NCBI GenBank assembly: GCA_016785015.1
Contig: JADHTJ010000008.1
Location: 1 to 64,000, forward strand
Direction of reading: 5' to 3'
DNA length: 64,000 bases
Source: Anaerolineales bacterium
Lineage (GTDB): Bacteria > Chloroflexota > Anaerolineae > Anaerolineales > UBA11858
Part shown: piece by piece, positions 17,217 to 25,730 of the stretch
How the letters are laid out: each line of letters begins with the position of its first letter
Position numbering within the stretch: the stretch's first letter is position 1
Made by a program: the position numbers and the translations under genes
The notes under the pieces: generated by a model
The model's database searches: none
What the model saw: the letters and a program-made list of their open reading frames with translations, nothing else
Told to the model about the DNA's origin: nothing

Positions 17217-20200
17217 ATGAACATCCTCGACCAGACTCCGCGCTTTAATACCGACGAAGCACTTTCAATCTGCAAACGCAAATATGGTATACCTGGATCC
17301 CTGACCTCCTTGCCCAGCGAACGTGATCAGAACTTTTTGCTGCATACTGATACCAGTGACAAGTTCGTTCTAAAGATCGCCAACGCAGCCGAAGATATCG
17401 CCCTAATCGAAGCGCAGAACCTGGCCATGGCGCATCTCAACCAGCATGGGATTATTTGTCCACAGGTTATCCACAACAAATCCGAAAAGAGTATCAGCGA
17501 AATTCAATCTGCGACCGGGGAAACTCACGCAGTGCGTTTGGTAAGTTATCTGCCTGGAAAACCTTATGGCGAGGTACGGCGCCATTCTCCTGAACTTTTT
17601 TCCAACCTGGGTAAATATCTGGGGCAAATGGATCGAACATTGACCAGCTTTGACCATGCCGCCATCCAGCGTGATTTCCATTGGGATCTGGCCAACGCCC
17701 TGGATGTCGTAAACGAACACCAATCATTAATCATAAATCATGAATTACGAGATCTGATCAACAAATTCACCAACGACTTCCAGAAAAATGCGCTCCCCCT
17801 GCTGCCCAAATTGAGAAAAAGCGCCATCCATAACGATGCCAACGATTACAATGTCATTGTTGGGAGTGGAGTCGATCTCTATTCACGCAATCAACAAATC
17901 GTGGGAGTGATCGACTTTGGCGATATGGTACACAGCTATACCATCGCTGAACTGGCCGTTGCCACTGCTTATGCCGTTCTGGATAAACCGAACCCCTTAG
18001 AAATCGCAGCATTCTTGGTAAAGGGCTATCATCAGGAAAATCCCCTTATCGAAGATGAAATTTCAGTCCTCTTCGGCCTCATGACCATGCGGCTATGCAT
18101 GAGCGTCTGTCTGGCCGCCCACCAAACCCAGCAGCGTCCCGATGATGAATATCTTTCGATCAGTCAAACAGCCGTTCACAATACCCTTCCAAAGCTGGCC
18201 GAAATTCATCCACGTTTTGCTGAAGCCACTTTCCGCCAGGCCTGCGGGTTGACGCCGCTCCCCCAAACCGAGAAAGTGGTCCAATGGCTCGGTACAAAGG
18301 CACAAGTTGCACCGATATTAGAACCTATCCGAAAGTTGCGTCGAGGGCTGAGGTTCTCGAAGCCCGGCGCTGGTTTCGAGAGCCTCAACCGGCTCATCTT
18401 AGATTTAAGCATTGGCAGCCCCCTCTTCGATGGCGCAGATGAAGCCTCACTGGCAGAGACCAACCTGACCCCACTTCTGTTCAACGAGCTTGAAGAGGCG
18501 GGAATCCAAGTTGCTATCGGCCTATATGATGAAGCGCGATTATTCTATACCACACCAACCTTCGCCACTGGCGATAAGCTGACCGATGAACACCGTACTA
18601 TTCACCTGGGCATCGATCTTTTTGCTGTTCCAGGCACGGCGGTTTACGCTCCGCTCGAAGGATTAGTGTATGTCTTCCACGATAACAATGCGCCTCAGGA
18701 TTATGGCCCGGTGATCATCCTGGAGCACCAAACGACTGACTCCACGCCGTTTTACACCCTGTACGGCCATCTCAATCGGGCTTCTCTGGCTGGAATAAAG
18801 AGGGGACAATTATTCAAGGCTGGGGATACGCTCGGTGAAATCGGCACCAACCAAGTCAATGGCGGTTGGACGCCCCACCTGCACTTCCAGGTCATCACCG
18901 ACCTGCTCGACCTCGATTGTGAATTCCCCGGCGTTTGCCAGGCCAGTCAGCGTGAAATTTGGAAAGCTTTCTCGCCTGATCCCAACTTGGTCCTGCGCAT
19001 CCCTGAAGGGAAGCTTCCCAAACATCCACTGAGCAAATCCGAAACATTAGCTGCTCGGCAAAAACTGATCGGCCGCAACTTGAGTGTCGGATACAACGAG
19101 CCGCTCAAGATCGTGCGCGGCTGGAAGCAATATCTCTTCGATGAAACCGGCCGGCGCTATGTCGATGCCTACAACAATGTACCCCATGTTGGGCACTGCC
19201 ATCCACGCGTCGTGGCGGCTGGTCGCACGCAGTTGGGCGTTCTCAACACCAACACCCGCTACCTGCATGACAATCTGCATCGATATGCCCAGAAAATTAT
19301 CGCCACGCTGCCTGAACCCTTGAGCGTGTGCTTCTTCGTTAACTCAGGCAGCGAGGCCAATGAATTGGCCATGCGACTTGCCCGCGCCTACACGGGGACG
19401 AAGGATATGCTCGTCATGGAAAGCGCCTATCACGGCCATACTACTTCATTGATCGATATCAGCCCCTACAAACACGATGGCCCTGGGGGTAGCGGCGCTC
19501 CGCATTGGGTGCACGCTGTCCCCATCCCAGACATCTATCGCGGCCAATACAAAGCCGATGATCCCCAAGCTGCTGAAAAATATGCCATCCATGTTCAGGA
19601 AGCGATTGAGAAACTGGAACAGAATGGGGGGAAGTTGAGGGGCATAATCGCCGAAACTTGTCCCAGCGTGGGCGGCCAGATCTTCTTGCCTGAGGGGTAT
19701 CTGAGTAAAGTTTATGAGCATGTGCGATATGCCGGCGGTCTGTGCATTGCTGACGAAGTACAGACCGGCTACGGTCGCACCGGCACACATTTCTACGCCT
19801 TCGAGGCACACGGCGTCGTGCCCGATATCGTCGTGTTAGGCAAACCGATTGGCAACGGCCATCCCATCGGCGTGGTGATCACCCACCCGGAAATCGCCGC
19901 GGCCTTCGATAATGGCATGGAATTCTTCAGTACCTTTGGCGGAAACACGGTTTCGTGTGCCATCGGCATGGCGGTGTTGGATGTAGTTCTGGAGGAGAAT
20001 TTACAGAATCATGCCCTGCATGTGGGGAATTACTTACTTGAAGGATTACGGCGCTTTGAGGCTGACCATGCCCTCGTGGGAGATGTACGGGGGTCTGGGT
20101 TGTTCCTGGGCGTGGAGTTGGTCCAGCATCCAGAGACACTCGAACCAGCCACCGCAGAAGCCGCCTTCATCGCCAACCGTATGCGCGAGATGGGCGTGCT

Positions 20201-20327
20201 GCTGGGCACCGACGGACACTATCACAATGTAATCAAGATCCGCCCGCCGATGCCCTTCTCCATCGAAGATGCAGATTTGTTATTAGGGGCGATGGAGCAG
20301 ATTCTCTGGGAAGATTTTGGGGATTAG
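17217..20327 (+). CDS. Three-domain fusion: APH-type kinase, M23 peptidase-like domain, class III aminotransferase-type phospho-lyase
   Basis: 1036 residues. Domain 1 (about 1-330) is an aminoglycoside-phosphotransferase/choline-kinase fold with catalytic HNDANDYN and metal-binding GVIDFGD. Domain 2 (about 440-590) is M23/LytM-like with HLGID and PHLHF, i.e. H-x3-D plus H-x-H zinc ligands all present. Domain 3 (about 600-1036) is a class III PLP fold with the lysine in [14 protein letters not shown]. The kinase and PLP domains resemble hydroxylysine kinase and AGXT2L-type ammoniophospholyase (phosphohydroxylysine or phosphoethanolamine), so the enzyme may phosphorylate an amino alcohol and then eliminate phosphate and ammonia. 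Such kinase-M23-lyase fusions are known in bacteria; the purpose of the M23 module is unclear. No signal peptide is seen. Confidence 0.85.
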   Translation: MNILDQTPRFNTDEALSICKRKYGIPGSLTSLPSERDQNFLLHTDTSDKFVLKIANAAEDIALIEAQNLAMAHLNQHGIICPQVIHNKSEKSISEIQSATGETHAVRLVSYLPGKPYGEVRRHSPELFSNLGKYLGQMDRTLTSFDHAAIQRDFHWDLANALDVVNEHQSLIINHELRDLINKFTNDFQKNALPLLPKLRKSAIHNDANDYNVIVGSGVDLYSRNQQIVGVIDFGDMVHSYTIAELAVATAYAVLDKPNPLEIAAFLVKGYHQENPLIEDEISVLFGLMTMRLCMSVCLAAHQTQQRPDDEYLSISQTAVHNTLPKLAEIHPRFAEATFRQACGLTPLPQTEKVVQWLGTKAQVAPILEPIRKLRRGLRFSKPGAGFESLNRLILDLSIGSPLFDGADEASLAETNLTPLLFNELEEAGIQVAIGLYDEARLFYTTPTFATGDKLTDEHRTIHLGIDLFAVPGTAVYAPLEGLVYVFHDNNAPQDYGPVIILEHQTTDSTPFYTLYGHLNRASLAGIKRGQLFKAGDTLGEIGTNQVNGGWTPHLHFQVITDLLDLDCEFPGVCQASQREIWKAFSPDPNLVLRIPEGKLPKHPLSKSETLAARQKLIGRNLSVGYNEPLKIVRGWKQYLFDETGRRYVDAYNNVPHVGHCHPRVVAAGRTQLGVLNTNTRYLHDNLHRYAQKIIATLPEPLSVCFFVNSGSEANELAMRLARAYTGTKDMLVMESAYHGHTTSLIDISPYKHDGPGGSGAPHWVHAVPIPDIYRGQYKADDPQAAEKYAIHVQEAIEKLEQNGGKLRGIIAETCPSVGGQIFLPEGYLSKVYEHVRYAGGLCIADEVQTGYGRTGTHFYAFEAHGVVPDIVVLGKPIGNGHPIGVVITHPEIAAAFDNGMEFFSTFGGNTVSCAIGMAVLDVVLEENLQNHALHVGNYLLEGLRRFEADHALVGDVRGSGLFLGVELVQHPETLEPATAEAAFIANRMREMGVLLGTDGHYHNVIKIRPPMPFSIEDADLLLGAMEQILWEDFGD

Positions 20328-20337
20328 CTTATCCCGC

Positions 20338-20703
20338 TTATTCTCCCTGGCACTTTTCCAAAAGGGCTTGAGCCACACAATCTAGATTTTCAAACACATC
20401 GCGGTTCTCAAATCGAATAATTGTGTAACCCTGATCTTCCAACCATTTGGTCCGAATTTCATCGTACTCGGCTTGGAAAGCATGTATATCGCCATCTATC
20501 TCGATCACCAATTTGGCAGCGGCACAGTAGAAATCCACAATGAAACGGCCAATCGGATGTTGACGGCGAAATTTGAAACCCCCGAGATTGCGATTGCGTA
20601 TTGCCTGCCACAATTTTTCTTCAGCGGGTGTTTGAGGTTGGCGCAGGCGCTTGGCTTGCTTCAATTTTATTGGATGTATTCGGTGGCGTTTTTCGCTTGT
20701 CAT
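20338..20703 (-). CDS. DUF559-type small endonuclease-like protein
   Basis: 121 residues. KRLRQPQTPAEEKLWQAIRNRNLGGFKFRRQHPIG, then the FIVDFYCAAAKLVIEIDGDIH core, is the DUF559/very-short-patch-repair-like fold, a PD-(D/E)xK-related nuclease family, with D and E-x-D positions present. ATG at 20703 is preferred; GAGGGGAAGA is upstream, and a TTG 12 bases earlier is also possible. Often found as stray genes near repeats, as here. DNA target unknown. Confidence 0.8.
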   Translation of the reverse strand: MTSEKRHRIHPIKLKQAKRLRQPQTPAEEKLWQAIRNRNLGGFKFRRQHPIGRFIVDFYCAAAKLVIEIDGDIHAFQAEYDEIRTKWLEDQGYTIIRFENRDVFENLDCVAQALLEKCQGE

Positions 20704-20720
20704 TTTAAACCCCAATTCTT

Positions 20721-20797
20721 CCCCTCACCTAACCTCTCCCCTTAGGGGAGAGGAACTTAACACCCTCTCCTTGTTAGGGAGAGGGCTGGGGTGAGGG
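20721..20797. repeat. CCCTCACC/GGGTGAGGG palindromic repeat
   Basis: Nested palindrome: outer CCCCTCACC pairs with GGGTGAGGG, and inside are CCTCTCCCC/GGGGAGAGG and CCCTCTCC/GGAGAGGG hairpins. Related to the element embedded in the GH36 gene (57997-58062) and one near 28793. It separates the DUF559 and mttB-family genes and could act as a processing or termination hairpin. Confidence 0.7.
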
Positions 20798-20805
20798 TCG
20801 GCTTT

Positions 20806-22254
20806 CTACTTCTCTCGCTCTTCAGCCTTCTCAATCACCGCATCCAACTGCTTCATAACCCCCTCATCCAGCGGAGCAGGCTGGTAATTCTCAAAAATCT
20901 CGCGCACCTTGGCGTTGGCGCGGTCGCCCAGCGTCAGAGAACCCGCTTGCTCCCAGTCATCACGTGAAGAACGGTCCAATAGTTTGGGCCGCCAATTATG
21001 GCGGAAGTGTTTGAAAGTATGCTCTTCTCCCACATAATGACCGCCAGGACCAACCTGGTCGATCACATCCAGGGCAATAGTTTCTTCGTTAATCTCAACC
21101 CCACCCATAAATCGTTTGACCAACCCGGCAACTTCATCCATGGCAACGATCTGATCGTAGGAGGCCGTGATACCCGATTCAACATAACCCACATCATGGA
21201 TCAAGTTGCCCCCTCCCAAGGCAGTCAGCATCATCCACATGGCCCCCTCAGCAGCGGCCTGCTGATCGAAGACTTTGGCATCGCTGCATCCCGAAAATGC
21301 AAAGATTGGGATCTCATAAAAATGGCACATTTCCGCGAAAGCCGTATTGCCCAACATAAACTCTGGTGCTGCGTAGGAAATCAAACCCTGACTCATATCC
21401 ATGAAAAGGATGCCACCCGCCCCAATCATTGGCGCACCCTCGCGGATCAATTGGGTGATCAACAAACCGCTGAGCTGCTCGGCGTTGGCCTGTACCAATG
21501 CCCCAGCCAGCGTGACTGGCGCCGTCGCCCCGACCATCATGCCAGGGGTATAAACCACGGGCAAACCCTTCTTGGCCAGGAAGAGCAATTTCTCGCAGCT
21601 CTCCTCGGCGTGGGTTAATGGAGAAATTGGCTCGCTGTATAAGGCGCAGAACGGGCTGCGCTGCAGAGCATCAGCGCCCCCGGCAATAGCTTCAGCCATC
21701 TCAATGATCGCTTCAAGATTCGGCCGACTCCAGGCAGTATAAATGATCGGCTTGGATGTGTTTGAGACCATCGTTCGGAAATGATACAGATCCGAGAGAT
21801 TCTCAGTCACATCCGAGGCTATGCCCATGCACATCAAGAAATCCAGATTGGGCAAAGCATCGATGAGTTTGGCTACATTGGCAATGTCTTCCAAAACAGC
21901 CTCACGCCGCTCGCCGGTATACGCATCTAATACAAAGGGGGTATCGGAGCCGGTGCCGTAATACCCTTTGCGGCCTTCCAGTTCCATGGCTGGGTTGCCA
22001 TCGCGATCACAAAGTACTATTCGCGTCGGCGCGGTGCGGACGGCCCACTCGATTAAATGCGAGGGGATGCGTACCCTCTCTCCATCCAGCCAACAGCCCG
22101 CCTTCTTCAATAAGTCGCGAACCTCTGGAACCAATACCTCCACTCCAGTGCGCCTCAGCAACTCTAAGGTCGCGCTGTGAATCTCCTGTATTTGATCATC
22201 ACTAAGCAGCCTCATACCTGGTGAAATTTGAGCGTTGAAATCACTGTTGATCAT
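20806..22254 (-). CDS. MttB-family (trimethylamine/betaine-type) corrinoid methyltransferase
   Basis: 482 residues, the usual length. MttB-superfamily hallmarks run throughout: LRRTGVEVL near the N-terminus, GTGSDTPFVLDAYTGERR, CMGIASDVTENLSDLY, the TYTPGMMVGAT-like GMMVGATAPVT stretch, and QVGPGGHYVGEEHTFKHFR near the C-terminus. There is no in-frame amber codon, so it belongs to the non-pyrrolysine branch that includes glycine betaine methyltransferase MtgB. It would transfer a methyl group from a quaternary amine to a corrinoid protein. No corrinoid protein gene is adjacent. AAAGGAGA supports ATG 22254. Confidence 0.9.
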   Translation of the reverse strand: MINSDFNAQISPGMRLLSDDQIQEIHSATLELLRRTGVEVLVPEVRDLLKKAGCWLDGERVRIPSHLIEWAVRTAPTRIVLCDRDGNPAMELEGRKGYYGTGSDTPFVLDAYTGERREAVLEDIANVAKLIDALPNLDFLMCMGIASDVTENLSDLYHFRTMVSNTSKPIIYTAWSRPNLEAIIEMAEAIAGGADALQRSPFCALYSEPISPLTHAEESCEKLLFLAKKGLPVVYTPGMMVGATAPVTLAGALVQANAEQLSGLLITQLIREGAPMIGAGGILFMDMSQGLISYAAPEFMLGNTAFAEMCHFYEIPIFAFSGCSDAKVFDQQAAAEGAMWMMLTALGGGNLIHDVGYVESGITASYDQIVAMDEVAGLVKRFMGGVEINEETIALDVIDQVGPGGHYVGEEHTFKHFRHNWRPKLLDRSSRDDWEQAGSLTLGDRANAKVREIFENYQPAPLDEGVMKQLDAVIEKAEEREK

Positions 22255-22417
22255 CTGCACTCTCCTTTGAAATCTGAATGATTGAGAACCCCCGCCCTCT
22301 ATTTGGCTTATTGGTAAATTGATTATAGCATAGGGAAAATGAGCAATTTCCTATCAAAAAAGGCGCTGCAAACCATCTGCATCGCCCAAATCGGACTGGA
22401 AAATTTCTGTCTCTAGT

Positions 22418-22783
22418 TTACATTTGCATGGCGAAAAACATGGGGCTGAAGTAGGGAATCAGCCAAATAATCCAAACAACAACACTGAATTTGTGGAAAT
22501 TGTTGATCGCATTTTCATCTTTTCTGACCAATACCACCAAAGCCCAAACTGCGTGAACGAGCATCAACAAAATCGCGATCAGGCCTGTAATACCATGCAC
22601 ATCAAATTGCATACCCCCAGCCATTTCAAACATCATCCCCGTTCCCCAAGTATCACATATCAAACCCAAAACAAAAAATATTAAATGCCAGGGTTTCAAT
22701 TTTCCTTGAATCCGTTCGCTCCATACACCAATAGAGTAAAAAACCAGGGCTAAGGTGATGATTATAGTTGCTGATGAATCCAT
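22418..22783 (-). CDS. HsmA-like four-helix membrane protein
   Basis: 121 residues with four hydrophobic helices. The order (IIITLALVFYSIGVWSER, HLIFFVLGLICDTWGT, HGITGLIAILLMLVHAVWAL, FHKFSVVVWIIWLIPY) with conserved His and Trp resembles the HsmA/TIGR03987 family of small membrane proteins. AAAGGAGAATAG precedes ATG 22783. It is downstream of a small membrane protein and the padR gene on the same strand. Function unknown. Confidence 0.65.
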   Translation of the reverse strand: MDSSATIIITLALVFYSIGVWSERIQGKLKPWHLIFFVLGLICDTWGTGMMFEMAGGMQFDVHGITGLIAILLMLVHAVWALVVLVRKDENAINNFHKFSVVVWIIWLIPYFSPMFFAMQM

Positions 22784-22869
22784 TCTATTCTCCTTTGCGC
22801 GAACGAGTGCTTCGATTTCACTCGCTCGCCATCCCAGCACTCATGTGCTGGGGATAATTTTGCGTGAAA

Positions 22870-23085
22870 TTAGTTTTCTTCTTCGTTGGCGGAACTTTTC
22901 GATTCGCTTCGTTTCATTCTGATTGTATTGAGAACAATAATCAACACCATAAGAATGATTCGATATACTGGCTTTACAGGCAGATAGAACCCTATCGCCA
23001 GGATCAATAACCCCATAAAGGTATGCGCTAAGATGTTTTTCCAATCTTTCAGGTAAGTCCAGATAAAATCAAGAGTTTTTTTCAT
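22870..23085 (-). CDS. Small two-helix membrane protein in padR operon
   Basis: 71 residues. The hydrophobic part (about 20-55) likely forms two helices split at LPVKPVYR; the tail is charged (KRSESKSSANEEEN). It begins 37 bases after the padR gene ends. The ribosome site is weak. No family recognised. Confidence 0.6.
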   Translation of the reverse strand: MKKTLDFIWTYLKDWKNILAHTFMGLLILAIGFYLPVKPVYRIILMVLIIVLNTIRMKRSESKSSANEEEN

Positions 23086-23121
23086 GGTTATAGTGGGCAG
23101 CCTTGTTGGGGTTTGGATTTG

Positions 23122-23637
23122 TTATCCAAGAGATTCCGCCTGAACTCGAGCGATCATATCTTCCGTCCACGTGAGTTCGGTTTCAAAATGTTGGCGTTGG
23201 TGTTCGAATAGCAAATGAAAATCTCCTTGGTGTTGTTCGCCTTCGCCTAGTTTTCGAAGCAACTCCTGCACCAGTCGGCGGCGTTCTGTCAGTAAAGGCA
23301 GTAATTCATCGGCAGGCAAAGTGCGTAAAAATGCCAAACTAACTGCACTGGATTGCTGACTGGGACTGTAATTTACCAAGCTTTGACGAAGGATTTTTTG
23401 AAAAGCATCTTCCCCTTTTGGCGTAATTGAGAATACTTTTCGTGGAGGGCGATTGCCAATTTGCTCTTCTCGAAACGAAATCCAGCCATCAGCAGTCATT
23501 TTGTTTAGCAAGCGATAAGCCGTTGGCCTGGTTATACTTACAATGATGTCAAAATGTGAATCGAGCAATTCATTGATCTGATATCCATACATATCAGCAT
23601 TTCGAATCAAACCTAAGAGAAAGAGTATTTTGTCCAT
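23122..23637 (-). CDS. PadR-family transcriptional regulator
   Basis: 171 residues. The N-terminal winged helix (ILFLLGLIRNADMYGYQINELLDSHF... RPTAYRLLNKMTADGWISFRE... PPRKVFSITPKGEDAF) is classical PadR, and the C-terminal helices form the dimerisation arm. PadR proteins usually repress their own operon and neighbouring membrane or transporter genes. A perfect palindrome stands just upstream (23665-23688). The following two small membrane protein genes are its likely operon partners. Confidence 0.9.
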   Translation of the reverse strand: MDKILFLLGLIRNADMYGYQINELLDSHFDIIVSITRPTAYRLLNKMTADGWISFREEQIGNRPPRKVFSITPKGEDAFQKILRQSLVNYSPSQQSSAVSLAFLRTLPADELLPLLTERRRLVQELLRKLGEGEQHQGDFHLLFEHQRQHFETELTWTEDMIARVQAESLG

Positions 23638-23664
23638 TTGATTCAGCCTAATAGTCTCATCGTT

Positions 23665-23688
23665 GATTAGTCTCAGGTGAGACTAATC
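23665..23688. promoter_or_regulatory. Probable PadR operator
   Basis: GATTAGTCTCA-GG-TGAGACTAATC, 11-bp perfect arms, 27 bases upstream of the padR start. An additional half-site (TAGTCTCAT) lies at about 23652-23660. This fits autoregulation of the padR operon. Confidence 0.65.
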
Positions 23689-23849
23689 GAATTGGAATTT
23701 TACCCGGCTTTGGAAATTAATCAAGGGTGTAGTGCAACAAGGATCAGTGCGATGGTGGGCAATTGTTAGCCAACTTTCAGGCAGGCCAGCGACAATAGAA
23801 GTACAATTAGTGCATCTTCGCCCAGATAAGGGCGTCCATAGGAGATTTC

Positions 23850-24500
23850 ATGCGCTATAAAACAGATTCCATCGCAAAATCATTTTCACTTGGCGAGGTA
23901 ATTGCCAATAGCGTCACCCATGCCATTGGGATTGGTCTGAGCATCGCAGGTTTAGTTATCCTAATCATCCGTGCTGCCAATCGTGGAGATGCCTGGCATA
24001 TGGCCAGCTTCATTGTTTTTGGGGTTTCGTTGATCTTACTATATCTGGCATCGACGATCTACCACAGCACGCCCCGCTTTTCGTGGAATGCCATATTGCA
24101 GCGCTTGGATCATGCTGCGATTTTCTTCCTGATTGCAGGCACTTACACCCCCTTCTTGTTGACTAAACTTCGCGGCCCCTTTGGGTGGAGTATCTTTGGG
24201 ATTATCTGGGGATTGGCAATACTCGGATTGATACTCAAAGTTGGCTTTACCAAACGCTTTGTGAAACCCTCTGTCTGGTTATATATCGCCATGGGCTGGT
24301 TCGCCATCGTCATGTTCAACCAGATGATGCAGCAAGTCGGCAGCTTGAGCCTGAAATTCCTGGTAATTGGTGGTGTCTGCTACACGGCTGGTGTGATCTT
24401 CTATCGCTGGCGCAAACTACCCTATAGCCACGCCATCTGGCACCTATTTGTCATGGGCGGCAGCACATTCCATTTCTTCTCAGTTTTACAGTTGGCTTAG
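23850..24500 (+). CDS. trhA: Hemolysin III/TrhA family seven-helix membrane protein
   Basis: 216 residues, seven predicted helices. PAQR-superfamily landmarks: SVTHAIGIGLSIAG (first His), the Ser and His of LASTIYHSTPR, the Asp and His of LDHAAIFFLIAGTYTPF, and the C-terminal HAIWHLFVMGGSTFHFF with two or three His. Together these form the zinc site of PAQR hydrolases. Family members affect membrane fluidity; the 'hemolysin' label is historical. AGGAGATTTC is the ribosome site. Monocistronic. Confidence 0.9.
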   Translation: MRYKTDSIAKSFSLGEVIANSVTHAIGIGLSIAGLVILIIRAANRGDAWHMASFIVFGVSLILLYLASTIYHSTPRFSWNAILQRLDHAAIFFLIAGTYTPFLLTKLRGPFGWSIFGIIWGLAILGLILKVGFTKRFVKPSVWLYIAMGWFAIVMFNQMMQQVGSLSLKFLVIGGVCYTAGVIFYRWRKLPYSHAIWHLFVMGGSTFHFFSVLQLA

Positions 24501-24524
24501 CAACAGAGATCAAGCAATTGAATG

Positions 24525-25034
24525 TCAAGCATTTGCCACATTGATGGGGGTCTGAACAAATTCCACATTTGGTGTATGCGGTCCTGTTTGATCCCAACAA
24601 AGTGGCCGCCCCGCGTTATGTTTGAACTCTTTCAGCAAATGTGCGAAAATTCGCCGCTCAAACACATACGCTTCTGCCTCTAAAGTGATCTCTTCACTGT
24701 AACCGTGTTTTCGATACTCTGAAAAATAATTGGAATAAAACTGCCTCGCACCCTCACGCTCAAATTGCTCCACATGCTTGAGTTCATGCGCTAACAATGC
24801 CAACCCTTTTAAAGTGTGGGGATTATATAACTCTAATTTGCGAAAATATATCGTATGCCCCAGCGTGATCGCAGCAATCTCAGTTCCCGCAAAACGGTGA
24901 CTGCTCAGGAAGCGCGGTAACCATCCGGCGACCGCCAGGCGCGCCCGGCTGACCACACCTGGATCTGCAAACCAGTTGGGGCGAGCTAACATATGAATTG
25001 CACATGGGGGAAGCTTCTTTGGAATTCGAGACAT
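24525..25034 (-). CDS. DUF4157-like zincin-type protein
   Basis: 169 residues. A single HELKH (H-E-x-x-H) motif with a downstream EAEAYVFERR helix resembles DUF4157-type minimal metallopeptidase domains. There is no signal peptide. Its ATG overlaps the stop of the upstream lipoprotein gene, so the two are co-translated. Whether it is catalytic cannot be told; the third ligand may be the Glu in EAEAY. Confidence 0.65.
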   Translation of the reverse strand: MSRIPKKLPPCAIHMLARPNWFADPGVVSRARLAVAGWLPRFLSSHRFAGTEIAAITLGHTIYFRKLELYNPHTLKGLALLAHELKHVEQFEREGARQFYSNYFSEYRKHGYSEEITLEAEAYVFERRIFAHLLKEFKHNAGRPLCWDQTGPHTPNVEFVQTPINVANA

Positions 25035-25585
25035 CAGTCTTCTTCGTGCTCGCGAACATAATCATCATGCAGCGTATTCAATTTTTCCCAGATTTCTTGG
25101 GAAACTAGCCCCTCGATATATTCAAATAATACGCGGGCTGCTTGGGCCTGTTCCTCGTCGGCAACATAACTGGGAATTGAAAAATCTTGCCCATAGGCGG
25201 TTACCGAGAGCTTATTTGCGCTTCCCCCGTCAGGAATATCATCAGTCTGCTGCCAACTTTCTTCAACTAGACTCATGTCAAATATCCGCACATAGAGATC
25301 ATCAAGCTCTGCATCTGAAATGGCTATTTTCTCTACCCAAATAGGTGGTCCTTCATCTTTATAATCGGCGACAAATATAATTTCCCCCAGTGCGCCAGGG
25401 CCAATGGTAATGGTATACGAGTAGAAGTACGGTGGTGGCAGAGCTCCCGTTTCCCAATAATACTCAACCTGAAAATCATCGGGTCTAATCTTTGAAAATG
25501 GGGTTTCTGTCAGTACTGGAAGAGGGTCTGAAACTGTGCATCCAGTCAAAAACAAGATCGCAATCAGCAATATGGTTATTCTCAT
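25034..25585 (-). CDS. Small lipoprotein of unknown function
   Basis: 183 residues. Signal peptide ITILLIAILFLTGC with a lipobox at about residue 16. The mature part is acidic, with no recognised domain. TTTGGAGATATCG supports the start at 25585. It is coupled to the DUF4157-like gene by a 1-base overlap. Confidence 0.7.
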   Translation of the reverse strand: MRITILLIAILFLTGCTVSDPLPVLTETPFSKIRPDDFQVEYYWETGALPPPYFYSYTITIGPGALGEIIFVADYKDEGPPIWVEKIAISDAELDDLYVRIFDMSLVEESWQQTDDIPDGGSANKLSVTAYGQDFSIPSYVADEEQAQAARVLFEYIEGLVSQEIWEKLNTLHDDYVREHEED

Positions 25586-25654
25586 CGATATCTCCAAAAT
25601 CAAGATTTCTATTCCTGAGCAAAATTTTGAGCCGCGACAGGCTGATTAACTGAT

Positions 25655-25698
25655 GTTACGCAACCTTAACAGAATCTCCCTCGCTACGTGTGCGTAAC
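25655..25698. repeat. 'Empty' form of the 29.5-kb hairpin repeat
   Basis: GTTACGCAACCTTAAC...CTACGTGTGCGTAAC, 44 bases ended by inverted GTTACGCA/TGCGTAAC. The same sequence in inverse orientation occurs at 29532-29625, where a perfect palindrome of about 50 bases interrupts it. Confidence 0.7.
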
Positions 25699-25730
25699 AA
25701 GAGCGATTAACTCTCTCTGCGTTGATTCTG

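Noticed and set aside
20806-22254. Pyrrolysine-containing MttB
   Set aside because: The frame has no internal TAG; it is a non-pyrrolysine family member.
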